From Williamsia muralis NBRC 105860 (GTDB taxonomy: Bacteria; Actinomycetota; Actinomycetes; Mycobacteriales; Mycobacteriaceae): DNA of 64,000 nucleotides. This document shows, piece after piece, positions 51,582 to 59,550 of this stretch. Within the stretch, counting starts at the first letter, position 1. Every line of letters begins with the position of its first letter. The position numbers and the translations under genes were made by a program. The notes under the pieces are model-generated. The model had not been told where the DNA came from and ran no database searches. It was given only the letters and a program-made list of their open reading frames with translations. The stretch is from positions 372,001 through 436,000 of the forward strand of contig NZ_BDAP01000002.1 of the NCBI RefSeq assembly GCF_001598915.1, in the 5' to 3' direction.

Positions 51582-53066
51582 TCACCCGGCGGCAGGCACA
51601 GTGGCCGTCACACTCGTTGTCGACCATCGGCCGTCACGTTTGGTCACCGTGTTCACGGTGCCGTCAGCCGCGGTCACCTTCAGCGTCACGTCGTCGGCCC
51701 ACTCGAGTTGCGCGGCTCGGAGATCACCACGGTATTCCTCTGTGCCGCTCTGCTTGTCACCGATGGTGACCGTTCCATCGTTCGCCGAGGCGACGTAGGT
51801 TCCTGCGGGTGAGGTTGTCTCGGGAACCGACGTGAGGGTGGTCGCGGACGTAGGTGCCGGACTTGCTGTGGGTTCCTCGCTGAGTGGGGTTGACGGTGGT
51901 GGTGTGCTGCTCGTGGTCGGGGCTGGGGACGCAGTCGAGGTCGACGTGGCGGGCGCCTGCGACAACGTGGTGGTGGTAGGCGCCTGCGTTGTTGTCGCGG
52001 AGGGTAATTGGGTGGTCGTGGTCTGGGCGGGTGCTGAACGTGCGGCGGCGGTCCCTGAGGGTGTTCCGTTCGTTTCCCCGCAGGTCGTGGTGAAGAACCC
52101 TTCCTGGATGCGAATCGTCAGCTTTCCGGTCGACAGGAAGTTGCCCACTTTGCTGCGCAGGTCAATGTTGTAGATGGCGGCCAAGGGAAACCACGGGGTG
52201 TTGTAAGTGATGGTCTGAGTAGCCGTGATGGCGGTCGAGGCGATCTTCACATGCGTCCTTGTTGCGCCACCGGCCACGTTGGTGAGAGAGAGTTCGTAGT
52301 CGTAGCTGTGGTTGCTGACCGGGTTAGGCCACGACAGTACGATATTCGGGTAGGTATTCGTGCAGGTCAACGAGGTGGGTACGATCGGACGGCCCGCTGA
52401 CACGGTGCCGGTCGCGGTGGCGGAGTCGTTGAGCGCTGCGAGGGTGTTGTTCGTCCGAACGTAACCGGTCACCGCGGTGGCGACCACGGTCAACACGATC
52501 ACCGCCTGTACCGCGAGCGTCGCGTTACGTGAGCGCGGGGACGACGATGCTGCATGCCGGCCTGGGTTCGATCGGTGAATCAGCCTGTCCGGCCGGAATG
52601 CCGCGGACAACAGCCCGAGGGTCAGTAGGGTGGCGACCGCCCACGAGTAGGGACTGGTAAACCAGCTCAACACGTAACCGAGATTCGGAACATGGAACAA
52701 GACGCGGTCGACTGTGACTGCGGTATACGGCTCAGGATCGTTGATGCTGTTCGCGTCGCCCCGCAGGGTCATGGTGGCCGAGTTGCCGACGCGTGAGTCG
52801 ATCGAGACCACCCTGTGTGTGATGCGGGTTCCGTCTGGGCGGGACACACTGACGATGTCGCCGGGGGCAAGCTCGGCTGCGGAGACCGAACGCGCGATGG
52901 CGACGTCGCCAGTGGCGATAGCCGGAGACATCGAGTCTGAGCGAAAAACCAACGGCGACAGACCGAATGCGACGCTCGCGAGCGCGACGATCACACACAG
53001 CAGGCCGGCCAGTGCCCCTACGGTGAGGGTGACCTCGATGGCGTATTTCTTCGTCCGGTCGCTCAT
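51582..53066 (-). CDS. SipW-type signal peptidase I fused to a Thr-rich outer region (SipW-C)
   Basis: A 494-residue fusion. Residues 1-165 are an S26B signal peptidase of the SipW/archaeal kind: one N-terminal helix, FRSDSMSPAIATGDVAIARS with Ser45, ITHRVVSID with His84 in place of the bacterial Lys, LRGDANSINDPEPY, and a second helix. After a third helix comes an exterior beta-rich domain (about 250-375), a stalk very rich in Thr, Pro, Ser and Ala (about 380-440) and a small beta end domain. It is the last gene of the seven-gene operon, one base after the preceding stop. Confidence 0.85.
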   Translation of the reverse strand: MSDRTKKYAIEVTLTVGALAGLLCVIVALASVAFGLSPLVFRSDSMSPAIATGDVAIARSVSAAELAPGDIVSVSRPDGTRITHRVVSIDSRVGNSATMTLRGDANSINDPEPYTAVTVDRVLFHVPNLGYVLSWFTSPYSWAVATLLTLGLLSAAFRPDRLIHRSNPGRHAASSSPRSRNATLAVQAVIVLTVVATAVTGYVRTNNTLAALNDSATATGTVSAGRPIVPTSLTCTNTYPNIVLSWPNPVSNHSYDYELSLTNVAGGATRTHVKIASTAITATQTITYNTPWFPLAAIYNIDLRSKVGNFLSTGKLTIRIQEGFFTTTCGETNGTPSGTAAARSAPAQTTTTQLPSATTTQAPTTTTLSQAPATSTSTASPAPTTSSTPPPSTPLSEEPTASPAPTSATTLTSVPETTSPAGTYVASANDGTVTIGDKQSGTEEYRGDLRAAQLEWADDVTLKVTAADGTVNTVTKRDGRWSTTSVTATVPAAG

Positions 53067-53067
53067 G

Positions 53068-53643
53068 TCAGATACCTGCGCCGGCGTTGAAGGTGAACAC
53101 AACGGAACCGGACGTGCCGGCCAGGCCGGCCAGTGCCGTGATCGGGAGGCTGAGTTGAAGGCACAGTGCGTCGGTCCCTCCGGAAGCTGCGACCGGTCCA
53201 CGCCCGGTGAAGAATGCCGTCGCCGTGCTGGTGATGGTCGCGCTGGTGGTGAGTGTGGTTCCGGTACCGCAGGTTCCGTTGGTCGCCGTCGCTCCGGCCA
53301 CCACCTTGAGCGTCATGCCCTGGCCGAGCGCGTTGGCACTGGACACCAGCGCGTTGTAGGTGAACGCCGCCGATCCGGTATTGCTCACGGTGATGACTTT
53401 CGCGGCCGACTGCCCCGGCAGGAGACCCACGGGAGCGAACGCGAAAGACGCGGTCTCTGTGCCGTTGTCGAGGATGTGGATATCGATGGTGGCAGTGGTG
53501 AACACACCTGATTGAGTGCTCACAGTGGACGACCAGAGGGCCATCGTGCCCACCACGCTGATGCCGATGACCATCCCGATCGATAAGATCGCGCGAAGTC
53601 GTCGACTGATCAGCGCTGAGGTCAGAGCTCGCAACCAGGACAT
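53068..53643 (-). CDS. SipW-dependent (TasA-like) secreted protein 4
   Basis: A 191-residue exported protein. A basic start and a hydrophobic helix lead to TMALWSSTVSTQ, the A-x-W-S motif typical of the alternate signal peptide cut by SipW enzymes. The mature part is beta-rich: FTTATIDIHILDNGTETASF and VITVSNTGSAAFTYNALVSS, as in camelysin/TasA-like fibre proteins, with three cysteines. GAGGAG lies before both a GTG (53646) and this ATG. It overlaps the signal peptidase B gene upstream. Confidence 0.82.
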   Translation of the reverse strand: MSWLRALTSALISRRLRAILSIGMVIGISVVGTMALWSSTVSTQSGVFTTATIDIHILDNGTETASFAFAPVGLLPGQSAAKVITVSNTGSAAFTYNALVSSANALGQGMTLKVVAGATATNGTCGTGTTLTTSATITSTATAFFTGRGPVAASGGTDALCLQLSLPITALAGLAGTSGSVVFTFNAGAGI

Positions 53644-54233
53644 CACGTTGGGCTCCTCGAAGCGCGCCGCTCGCGCACGGAACCCACGAATTGGGTTGCA
53701 GCGTAGAGAACCAGAACACTCGCAAGGACGTAGACGAGGATGAGGCGGGTCGAACCGCTGACCCAGTTGTTCACGTAGCCGAGATACGGGATCGCGTACC
53801 AGAGTTTTCCACGGACTTGCTCCGACACCACCGGGTTGGCATCGGGGACGGCCACGGCATCACCTTGCGTGGTGAGTAGCTGGTTGCCTTGCTGATCGAA
53901 GGTGAAGCCGACGACCCGGTGGGTGATCACATCGGATTTGTCCGACTCCATCTGATAGGTGACGACGTCCCCGATCGCCAGTTCCGTCGTGTCGACCTTC
54001 TGTACGACGATGAGCGTTCCTGGTGGGTACCCGGGCTTCATGGACGAGGTGAGGACTGTGTACGGCTGAGCGCCCGCAATTTTCGGTAGCACGATGGCCG
54101 CGAGCAGAATCGCCACCAGGATCATCAAGATAAGCCACGTGATGATCTGCAGGGTCCACCACAGCGGCCCGGTACGATGCCCACGGCCCGAGCTCGCAGG
54201 CAGTGCGGATGTGCTGGCATGTTCTGTGATCAT
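53643..54233 (-). CDS. SipW-type signal peptidase I (SipW-B)
   Basis: A 196-residue membrane protease. After a long N-terminal helix, YTVLTSSMKPGYPPGTLIVV carries the catalytic Ser64 and DVITHRVVGF carries His105 in place of the usual Lys, the mark of SipW-type enzymes. TTQGDAVAVPDANPV is the conserved acidic segment and a C-terminal helix follows. Its ATG overlaps the stop of the upstream secreted-protein gene (ATGA) and its own stop overlaps the start of the downstream one. It should mature the neighbouring TasA-like proteins. Confidence 0.9.
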   Translation of the reverse strand: MITEHASTSALPASSGRGHRTGPLWWTLQIITWLILMILVAILLAAIVLPKIAGAQPYTVLTSSMKPGYPPGTLIVVQKVDTTELAIGDVVTYQMESDKSDVITHRVVGFTFDQQGNQLLTTQGDAVAVPDANPVVSEQVRGKLWYAIPYLGYVNNWVSGSTRLILVYVLASVLVLYAATQFVGSVRERRASRSPT

Positions 54234-54817
54234 GATCGCGTCTGTTCGGTTCCGAAGGCGAACAGCACTGTGTAGGTGGCCGATACGGTGCCCGTACCGG
54301 GTGGATTCACCGATGTCAGAGCGCTCCTGATGCACCAGCTTTCGGTTGCACCCTTGGCCAGTGAACGCCACGGGCTGGTGGCGGCGGTGGTGGAGCTGGT
54401 GGCGCTGAACGCCGTGAAAGCCGTGACTCCCGGCAGCACGCCGGTACTGCACGTGGCCCCCGCCCCCATCACCGTTCCGGAGAGTGACACGGTGACGCCC
54501 GGGCCGGACGTGACCTGCGGCCCGGCACTGTTGAGTTTGTACCGCAGCGGTGTGCTGCCGGCGTTCGTGACCGCCAGCGGTGCCTGGTTCTGCTGACCCG
54601 GCAGGATCCCGGATCCGTTCAGTCCCGCGAACTGGTAGGTGGAGCCAGAACCGGTTCCCGCCACCAATTTCAGTTGCCCGGTGTTGACCGTGGTGGTTGC
54701 AGTGGTTCCCTGATCAGACCAGAGGGCATCGGTCGATCGCACTGCCGCCAGAGACAGTGCGACGATCGCTCCCAGTGTCGCTACGACCAGAAGCCGGGCG
54801 AGAACCGGCCGCATCAT
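54230..54817 (-). CDS. SipW-dependent (TasA-like) secreted protein 3
   Basis: A 195-residue exported protein. LARLLVVATLGAIVALSLAA leads to STDALWSDQGTT, the alternate signal-peptide motif. The mature part is Ser/Thr/Gly-rich and beta-type, with LAVTNAGSTPLRYKLNS, like the N-G-S/T turn segments of TasA/camelysin. Two cysteines (GATCSTG, ESWCIRS) may form a disulfide. It follows the previous secreted-protein gene by two bases and overlaps the SipW-B gene by four. Confidence 0.82.
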   Translation of the reverse strand: MMRPVLARLLVVATLGAIVALSLAAVRSTDALWSDQGTTATTTVNTGQLKLVAGTGSGSTYQFAGLNGSGILPGQQNQAPLAVTNAGSTPLRYKLNSAGPQVTSGPGVTVSLSGTVMGAGATCSTGVLPGVTAFTAFSATSSTTAATSPWRSLAKGATESWCIRSALTSVNPPGTGTVSATYTVLFAFGTEQTRS

Positions 54818-54819
54818 GA

Positions 54820-55353
54820 TCAGGGACGAACTTGGTTCAGGCTGACGGACATACCGGACACGTTCACCGGCGAGACCTGGCTGGTGGTGCCTGTGACATC
54901 AGCAAACGCAACAGTGACTTTGACGATGACGGTGTGTGGGGTGCCGGGCGCGATCGTGATGGCACCACCGGTCGCCGTAGTACCGTCCACCGAAGCTGCC
55001 GGGGTGATCGTCACGCCGGTCGGCGGGGTTCCCGCGGTACCGGGATTGACGGTGACCTGAGCCTTCATGTTCTTTCCTGTGGCTGTTGCCGTGTAACTGG
55101 AGGTGTATTCCCACGTGTCGCGCGGAACCAGGAGATCGATCAGGGGGTTGATGGCAGTTCCGCCCACGATTCCGTCAGTCGAGACGTCCTTCCACGCGGA
55201 CGTTCCGGTTGCCGTCAATTTGAGCTCCCCAGAGGTCAGGTTTCCCGGGGTGCTCGATGCCGAGTCACTCCAGAGTGCGTAGGAACCTGCACCGCCGAGC
55301 AGAACGACGACAGCGGCACCGGCGGCGAGGGCGCCCTTGGCATTGCGGTTCAC
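54820..55353 (-). CDS. SipW-dependent (TasA-like) secreted protein 2
   Basis: A 177-residue exported protein that starts GTG, KGALAAGAAVVVLLGGAGSY, then ALWSDSASS. This is the alternate-type signal peptide (TIGR04089-like). The mature part starts TPGNLTSGELKLTATG, like TasA-family mature N-termini, and continues as beta strands rich in Thr and Val without cysteine. The start overlaps the stop of SipW-A as GTGA, so the pair is coupled. Confidence 0.87.
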   Translation of the reverse strand: MNRNAKGALAAGAAVVVLLGGAGSYALWSDSASSTPGNLTSGELKLTATGTSAWKDVSTDGIVGGTAINPLIDLLVPRDTWEYTSSYTATATGKNMKAQVTVNPGTAGTPPTGVTITPAASVDGTTATGGAITIAPGTPHTVIVKVTVAFADVTGTTSQVSPVNVSGMSVSLNQVRP

Positions 55354-56051
55354 TTTTCGGCCTCTTCTACTTGCAGACGCTCGTCAGAGCTACTGATCGG
55401 GTTGGGGGTGAGATCACCCTGGTGGACAGACGAATGCTGTCCGGTTCGCGCGGAGTCAGAAGGCAAGGTGTCGGGTCCGTCGTTGTCCAACTTCTTATGT
55501 CGTGCCCGGCGTCCGTCTCGTAGAGCTCCGGCGGTCATGAACATTGCGTAGGAGAACAATCCGATCACCAGCACACCGATGGTCCACGCTCTTTGTTGAC
55601 CGGTGAGCCAGTTGTTGACGTAGCCGAGATAGGGGACGCTATACCAGACCTCGCCACGAACTTGCTCGGCGACAACTGGTTTCGCGTCTGGACTGTCGTT
55701 GGCGTCGCCGCGCGTCACAAATGCGCGCTCGCCTTTCGCGTTCTGTGTCGTCGACACAATCCGGTGCGTGACCACCGCCGACTGCCCGGTCTGCAACTGG
55801 TAGGTGATCGGCAACCCGATGCGTAGTTCTTTTGCCTCAACGGGTTTGACCACGATCAAGGTCCCGGGTGGATACGTCGGTTTCATGGAACCGGTCAACA
55901 CGGTGAAGCGCTCCGCGCCGGCGATCGCGGGAACGAGGATGACGAGGACCAACAGCGCGAGCATTCCGAGCAGCAGTGACCAACTCACTGTTGTTCGGAT
56001 CCACCACCACAGTCCGGTGGGCTCGTGCGTTGAGTTGTCGTCGGCGGTCAT
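55350..56051 (-). CDS. SipW-type signal peptidase I (SipW-A)
   Basis: A 233-residue membrane protease. The N-terminal helix (about residues 21-44) is followed by FTVLTGSMKPTYPPGTLIVV with Ser55, VVTHRIVSTT with His96 in place of Lys, FVTRGDANDSPDAKPV, and a second helix (about 155-175). The last 55 residues are a polar tail rich in Asp, Ser and Glu, not found in SipW-B. It lies 39 bases after the first secreted-protein gene and is coupled to the second. Confidence 0.9.
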   Translation of the reverse strand: MTADDNSTHEPTGLWWWIRTTVSWSLLLGMLALLVLVILVPAIAGAERFTVLTGSMKPTYPPGTLIVVKPVEAKELRIGLPITYQLQTGQSAVVTHRIVSTTQNAKGERAFVTRGDANDSPDAKPVVAEQVRGEVWYSVPYLGYVNNWLTGQQRAWTIGVLVIGLFSYAMFMTAGALRDGRRARHKKLDNDGPDTLPSDSARTGQHSSVHQGDLTPNPISSSDERLQVEEAEK

Positions 56052-56090
56052 GGCTGTTGGTCTGCCGCGGGAGCGAATAGGCTTGGCTGC

Positions 56091-56657
56091 CTACGGCGCC
56101 GGGTTGGTGTTCTGTGTCAAGACGAGCTGGGTGGCGGCAAGATTGACGGTCTGGGTCTGAGCCGTCGTCCCGTCAGTCAGGGGGTCGAATGTCATTGTCA
56201 CCGAGACCACGATCGGCTGGTCGGCGTCCAGAGCTGCCGGAGTGATCTGAACTCCGGAATCATCACTCGGCAGTTCGACGCCGTTCGCTGTCACGCTCAC
56301 GACAGGCGGATTCAAAGCGTCTTCCAGTTCTTGGTCGCCTGTCACCCCGCCGACGTCGGCGGTCAGGGTTGCCGTCAGGTTGTCGCCGGTGGCGTTGACA
56401 GCCGTCTCGCAGGTGTAGGACACCACATCACCCGGGACGATCCGGAACGCGTCGATGTCGGTGATCGTGGTGCCACCATGATTAACGTCGGTCCAAGTTC
56501 CGTCGCCGGTGCAGTCATCAAGCGAAAGCGTGCCAGAGCTGATGGCTGCGTCGGGGGTACTACTGGAGTCATTCCAGTAGGCCAGACTGCCGGCCCCGCC
56601 GAGTAGAAGTATGGCTCCCGCGCCGGCGGCAGCTGCAGCTTTGGTTTGCTTTTTCAT
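56091..56657 (-). CDS. SipW-dependent (TasA-like) secreted protein 1, first gene of operon
   Basis: A 188-residue exported protein. KKQTKAAAAAGAGAILLLGG, then AGSLAYWNDSSSTPDAA, is the alternate-type signal peptide with its W-N-D motif. The mature part starts AISSGTLSLDDC and is an acidic beta-type domain with two cysteines. It is the promoter-proximal gene of the seven-gene operon, so probably the most abundant product and the best candidate for the main fibre or matrix subunit. AAGAG precedes the ATG. Confidence 0.87.
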   Translation of the reverse strand: MKKQTKAAAAAGAGAILLLGGAGSLAYWNDSSSTPDAAISSGTLSLDDCTGDGTWTDVNHGGTTITDIDAFRIVPGDVVSYTCETAVNATGDNLTATLTADVGGVTGDQELEDALNPPVVSVTANGVELPSDDSGVQITPAALDADQPIVVSVTMTFDPLTDGTTAQTQTVNLAATQLVLTQNTNPAP

Positions 56658-56975
56658 ATCGGCTCTTTTCGGTTGTTTTTCTAACGTACCCCCTTATACC
56701 TAATTAGCACCATTTTGTTACCGGTTAAATATTGTTGGGTAGGCAGTGCTTACGGGGTGAGAATCTGCCGACTGAGCTGGGAAGATGTCTTTCTGCCCCA
56801 CGCGCACCATTGTTGGTCCACCGCTACGACGCCCTCGATGAGGAAATAGTTTCCGTAGCGTTTTCGGCTTTATTGACAAAACTATCTATTTCGCACATTT
56901 GCGAGTAGGGTTGCGTGTTTTTTGGTGTTGCGAACCGAAATGATTTCACAAATGCCCGGGCTCAGGTGGTCATGG
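56658..56975. promoter_or_regulatory. AT-rich control region of the SipW operon
   Basis: This 318-base stretch is clearly poorer in G+C than the rest of the window. On the operon strand a TATAAG element is at about 56692-56697, close to the first ATG. Further up are TCGCA-CATT-TGCGA (56891-56904), a perfect inverted repeat, and a TTGACA-like element on the plus strand at 56874-56879. No gene is supported in it. It suggests tight regulation of the operon. Confidence 0.45.
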
Positions 56976-57875
56976 TCAATGCACCACGAGCACCGAACAA
57001 TCCGCGTGGTGGATCAGACTCTGGCTGACTGAACCCAGCACGGCCCCGGCGAGTTTGCCGTGCCCACGACTGCCCACGACCACGAGTTGTGCGGATCGGG
57101 AGAGTTCCTTGAGCCCCTTGGCCGGCCCGGTGTCGGTGTAGATCTTGTTGACGTGGGCCCCGGGGAAACGCGCGCGCAACGGTGCGACCAATTCGTCCAA
57201 CTTCTGTTCCTGGTTGGATTGCAACAGGTGCAGCAGGTTCCAGTCGACCGGCCCCTCGCAGTAGCCGAGGCCGACCGCGGCGCCGGTCTCCCACATGTGC
57301 GCAACCGTCACCGGTGCGCGCAGCGTGTCGGCGACCTCGAACGCCGAATCCAGCGCGCGCGTCGAGTTCTCCGACTCGTCCACTCCGACAACAACGGGTA
57401 GCGTCTCGTCGGTGTCGGGGCAGGCCGTCCTGCGCCACACCAAGACCGGGCAGCGCGAGTTGTTGACGATCCGGATCACATGGCCGCCGAGGATGAGATC
57501 GCTTGCCGCGCTGGTCCAGTGAGATCCGATGACCACCAACCTCGCAGTGGCCGAGACTTTTTCGAACGCCGGACCGACGGCCTCGTTCACGATGTGCCGC
57601 TCGACGGTCAGATCAGGATGCACCGCCCGGATGGCGGATTCCGCCTCGTCGATCTTCTTGCGGCCCTCCTCGGCGAGTTCGGTGGCCAAGGCCTCGGGCG
57701 TGAACACCATGGCGTTGGCGAAGTACCAGTCGATCCGAGGTATCGCGTGGAAGAGGGACAGAGGCGAATGGCTTGCTGCGGCATAGTCCGCCGCCCATCG
57801 GGCGGCGCCGAGTGCGGCCTCGGAGCCATCGATCCCCACGACGATGGCCGGTGCGTTGCTGGCGTCGGTGTTCAT
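56976..57875 (-). CDS. Tandem universal stress protein
   Basis: A 299-residue protein of two UspA domains. The second has the canonical ATP loop VVGSRGHGKLAGAVLGSVSQ (G-x2-G-x9-G-S). In the first the loop reads VIGSHWTSAASDLILGGH and lacks the second Gly, so ATP binding there is doubtful. Domain starts are VVGIDGSEAALGAARWAADY and VVGVDESENSTRALDSAFEV. Such tandem proteins in actinobacteria respond to hypoxia and stationary phase. It lies 129 bases downstream of the second small acidic protein gene. Confidence 0.92.
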   Translation of the reverse strand: MNTDASNAPAIVVGIDGSEAALGAARWAADYAAASHSPLSLFHAIPRIDWYFANAMVFTPEALATELAEEGRKKIDEAESAIRAVHPDLTVERHIVNEAVGPAFEKVSATARLVVIGSHWTSAASDLILGGHVIRIVNNSRCPVLVWRRTACPDTDETLPVVVGVDESENSTRALDSAFEVADTLRAPVTVAHMWETGAAVGLGYCEGPVDWNLLHLLQSNQEQKLDELVAPLRARFPGAHVNKIYTDTGPAKGLKELSRSAQLVVVGSRGHGKLAGAVLGSVSQSLIHHADCSVLVVH

Positions 57876-58004
57876 CTCACATCCTCGGTCCGGTGAACCG
57901 GATGATGAGGCCAGCGGATCGCTGGAAACAGTGCCCGGCTCGCTTCGAACCCTATGTCGGCGGTGTCGGCGACATCAACGGATTCAGGTCCGCGACGCGG
58001 TCAT

Positions 58005-58154
58005 CTACTGACCGTCGGACGTGCCCTCGCTGCCACCGAGAGCATGGTCGCGTTCTTCCCCGGTGCCTTCTTCACCTGCTTCGTACGTCTTCTTCTGCTC
58101 GGCTGTCTCGTCGGTTTCGCCGACAGGCTCTTCGTTTTCATGCGGAAAGGTCAT
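58005..58154 (-). CDS. Small acidic protein (copy 2)
   Basis: A 49-residue acidic protein, MTFPHENEEPVGETDETAEQ to HALGGSEGTSDGQ, with GAGAGGA before the ATG. It matches copy 1 (47215-47364) at 31 of 49 positions with no gaps; the ends are most alike and the middle varies. No cysteine, no membrane helix. It stands upstream of the universal stress protein gene on the same strand, which hints at a stress or stationary-phase role, but the function is unknown. Confidence 0.75.
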   Translation of the reverse strand: MTFPHENEEPVGETDETAEQKKTYEAGEEGTGEERDHALGGSEGTSDGQ

Positions 58155-58310
58155 GGGGTCCTCTCATCGGTACACGTCGTCCTGTGGTGACCACCGTACG
58201 GAAGGGGTGGGCCGCGGACCGAAAACTATTACCCCGGAGGTCATCGCTCCAACCCACCGCGGCGCAGCAGCATGGTCATCACAACATCAACGCAAGACGA
58301 AGGAGATGCG

Positions 58311-58685
58311 ATGACCGAGATGACCGCCCTGGTCGACGACTACCTGAGCGCCTGGAACGAAACCGATCCAGGCGCACGGCGAGCAATCGTCGAGAAGGTC
58401 TGGGACCCCGAGGGTGTCTACACCGATCCGCTCGCTTCGGTGACGGGCACAGAAGCGATCGATCAGGTGCTCGCCGGCGCTCAGCAACAATTCGCGGGGA
58501 TGCGGTTCGTTCGGGGTGACGTGTTCGAGACGCACCACAACATCGCCCGCTTCACCTGGGAACTGGTTCCGGAGAGCGGAGTAGAGGCAGTGGTGATCGG
58601 CTTCGACGTGGTCGCGGTGAACGACGAGAAGATCACCAGCGTCTATGGGTTCATCGACAAGATGCCGGGCCAGACAGCTATGTGA
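58311..58685 (+). CDS. SnoaL-like NTF2-fold protein
   Basis: A 124-residue protein of the NTF2-like group. VDDYLSAWNETDPGARRAIV starts the helix pair, VWDPEGVYTDPLASVTGTEA is the typical SnoaL segment, and ENGVEAV-type strands lead to IGFDVVAVNDEKITSVYGFI and DKMPG. GAAGGAGATG precedes the ATG. The function may be isomerase, binding or none. Its last eight bases overlap the end of the convergent SDR gene. Confidence 0.85.
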   Translation: MTEMTALVDDYLSAWNETDPGARRAIVEKVWDPEGVYTDPLASVTGTEAIDQVLAGAQQQFAGMRFVRGDVFETHHNIARFTWELVPESGVEAVVIGFDVVAVNDEKITSVYGFIDKMPGQTAM

Positions 58686-59439
58686 TGGTGAGGCCGCCGT
58701 CGACCACGATGGTCTGCCCGGTGACATACCCGCCGGCCGGTGAGGCGAGCCAGACCGCGGTGGCCGCGAGTTCTTCGGGATCGCCACTGCGGGGCAGTAC
58801 CTGTCGGGCAGCCATCTGCTGCAGATAGCCGTCGGGGTACTGGGCGGTCATCTCGGACTCGAAGAATCCAGGGGCGATCGCGTTCACCCGGATGCCTTTT
58901 CGCGATCCCCACTGCTGCGCCAGATCGCGGGTGAGCCCCGAGATGGCGGCCTTGCTCGCGGAGTAGGCGGCCTGCGGAAGGCCTGCGGTGGTGATGCCGA
59001 GGACGCTCGAGATGTTGACGATCGAGCTTCCCGGCTTCATCACCCGGCCGCAGGCCTGTGCGGCCCAGTAGGAACCGTTGAGATTGATGTCGATGACCGA
59101 CCGGAATTGCTCGGGAGTCTCCCGGGTGGCCGGCACGGCCGTCCCCACTCCGGCGTTGTTGATCAAGACATCCACCTGGCCGAACTCGGTCATGGCAGCC
59201 TCGACCATCGCGGTGGCCTGTTCGACCTGCGTGATGTCGGTGACCACCGACAGGGAGGTGCCTCCCACAGACTCGACCAGCGCGGCGGTCTTCTCGAGCT
59301 TGTCGGCGCGGCGGGCAGCGAGCACCACGCGGGCTCCGGCCTCAGCGAACCCCTTGGCGAAAGCAACCCCCAAGCCGGACGAGGCGCCGGTGACGATCAC
59401 CACCCGGTCATCGAGCCGAAAGCGGTCGAGCACGGTCAT
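58678..59439 (-). CDS. Short-chain dehydrogenase/reductase (FabG-like)
   Basis: A 253-residue classical SDR. VIVTGASSGLGVAFAKGFAE is the coenzyme loop, VDVLINNAGVG and IVNISSVLG precede the YSASKAAISGL box with Tyr and Lys, and IRVNAIAPGFFESEMT and VTGQTIVVDGGLTIT close it. GAGGAG lies before ATG 59439; a longer frame to 59622 runs through the divergent promoter. It is divergent from an HTH regulator that may control it. The substrate is unknown. Confidence 0.92.
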   Translation of the reverse strand: MTVLDRFRLDDRVVIVTGASSGLGVAFAKGFAEAGARVVLAARRADKLEKTAALVESVGGTSLSVVTDITQVEQATAMVEAAMTEFGQVDVLINNAGVGTAVPATRETPEQFRSVIDINLNGSYWAAQACGRVMKPGSSIVNISSVLGITTAGLPQAAYSASKAAISGLTRDLAQQWGSRKGIRVNAIAPGFFESEMTAQYPDGYLQQMAARQVLPRSGDPEELAATAVWLASPAGGYVTGQTIVVDGGLTIT

Positions 59440-59550
59440 GAGAACTCCTCTTCGATCGTCGAACACCCACCCACGGGCAGCAGTCGAACTTGCGCTCGGT
59501 GCAAAACCCGCAGTCCATAATGCTGACAGATCAACCCGGGAGATCAGTAC

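Noticed and set aside
51832-52020. GT-rich low-complexity stretch as a DNA repeat or mobile element
   Set aside because: It is the codon pattern of the Thr/Pro/Ser-rich stalk of the fused signal peptidase on the minus strand.
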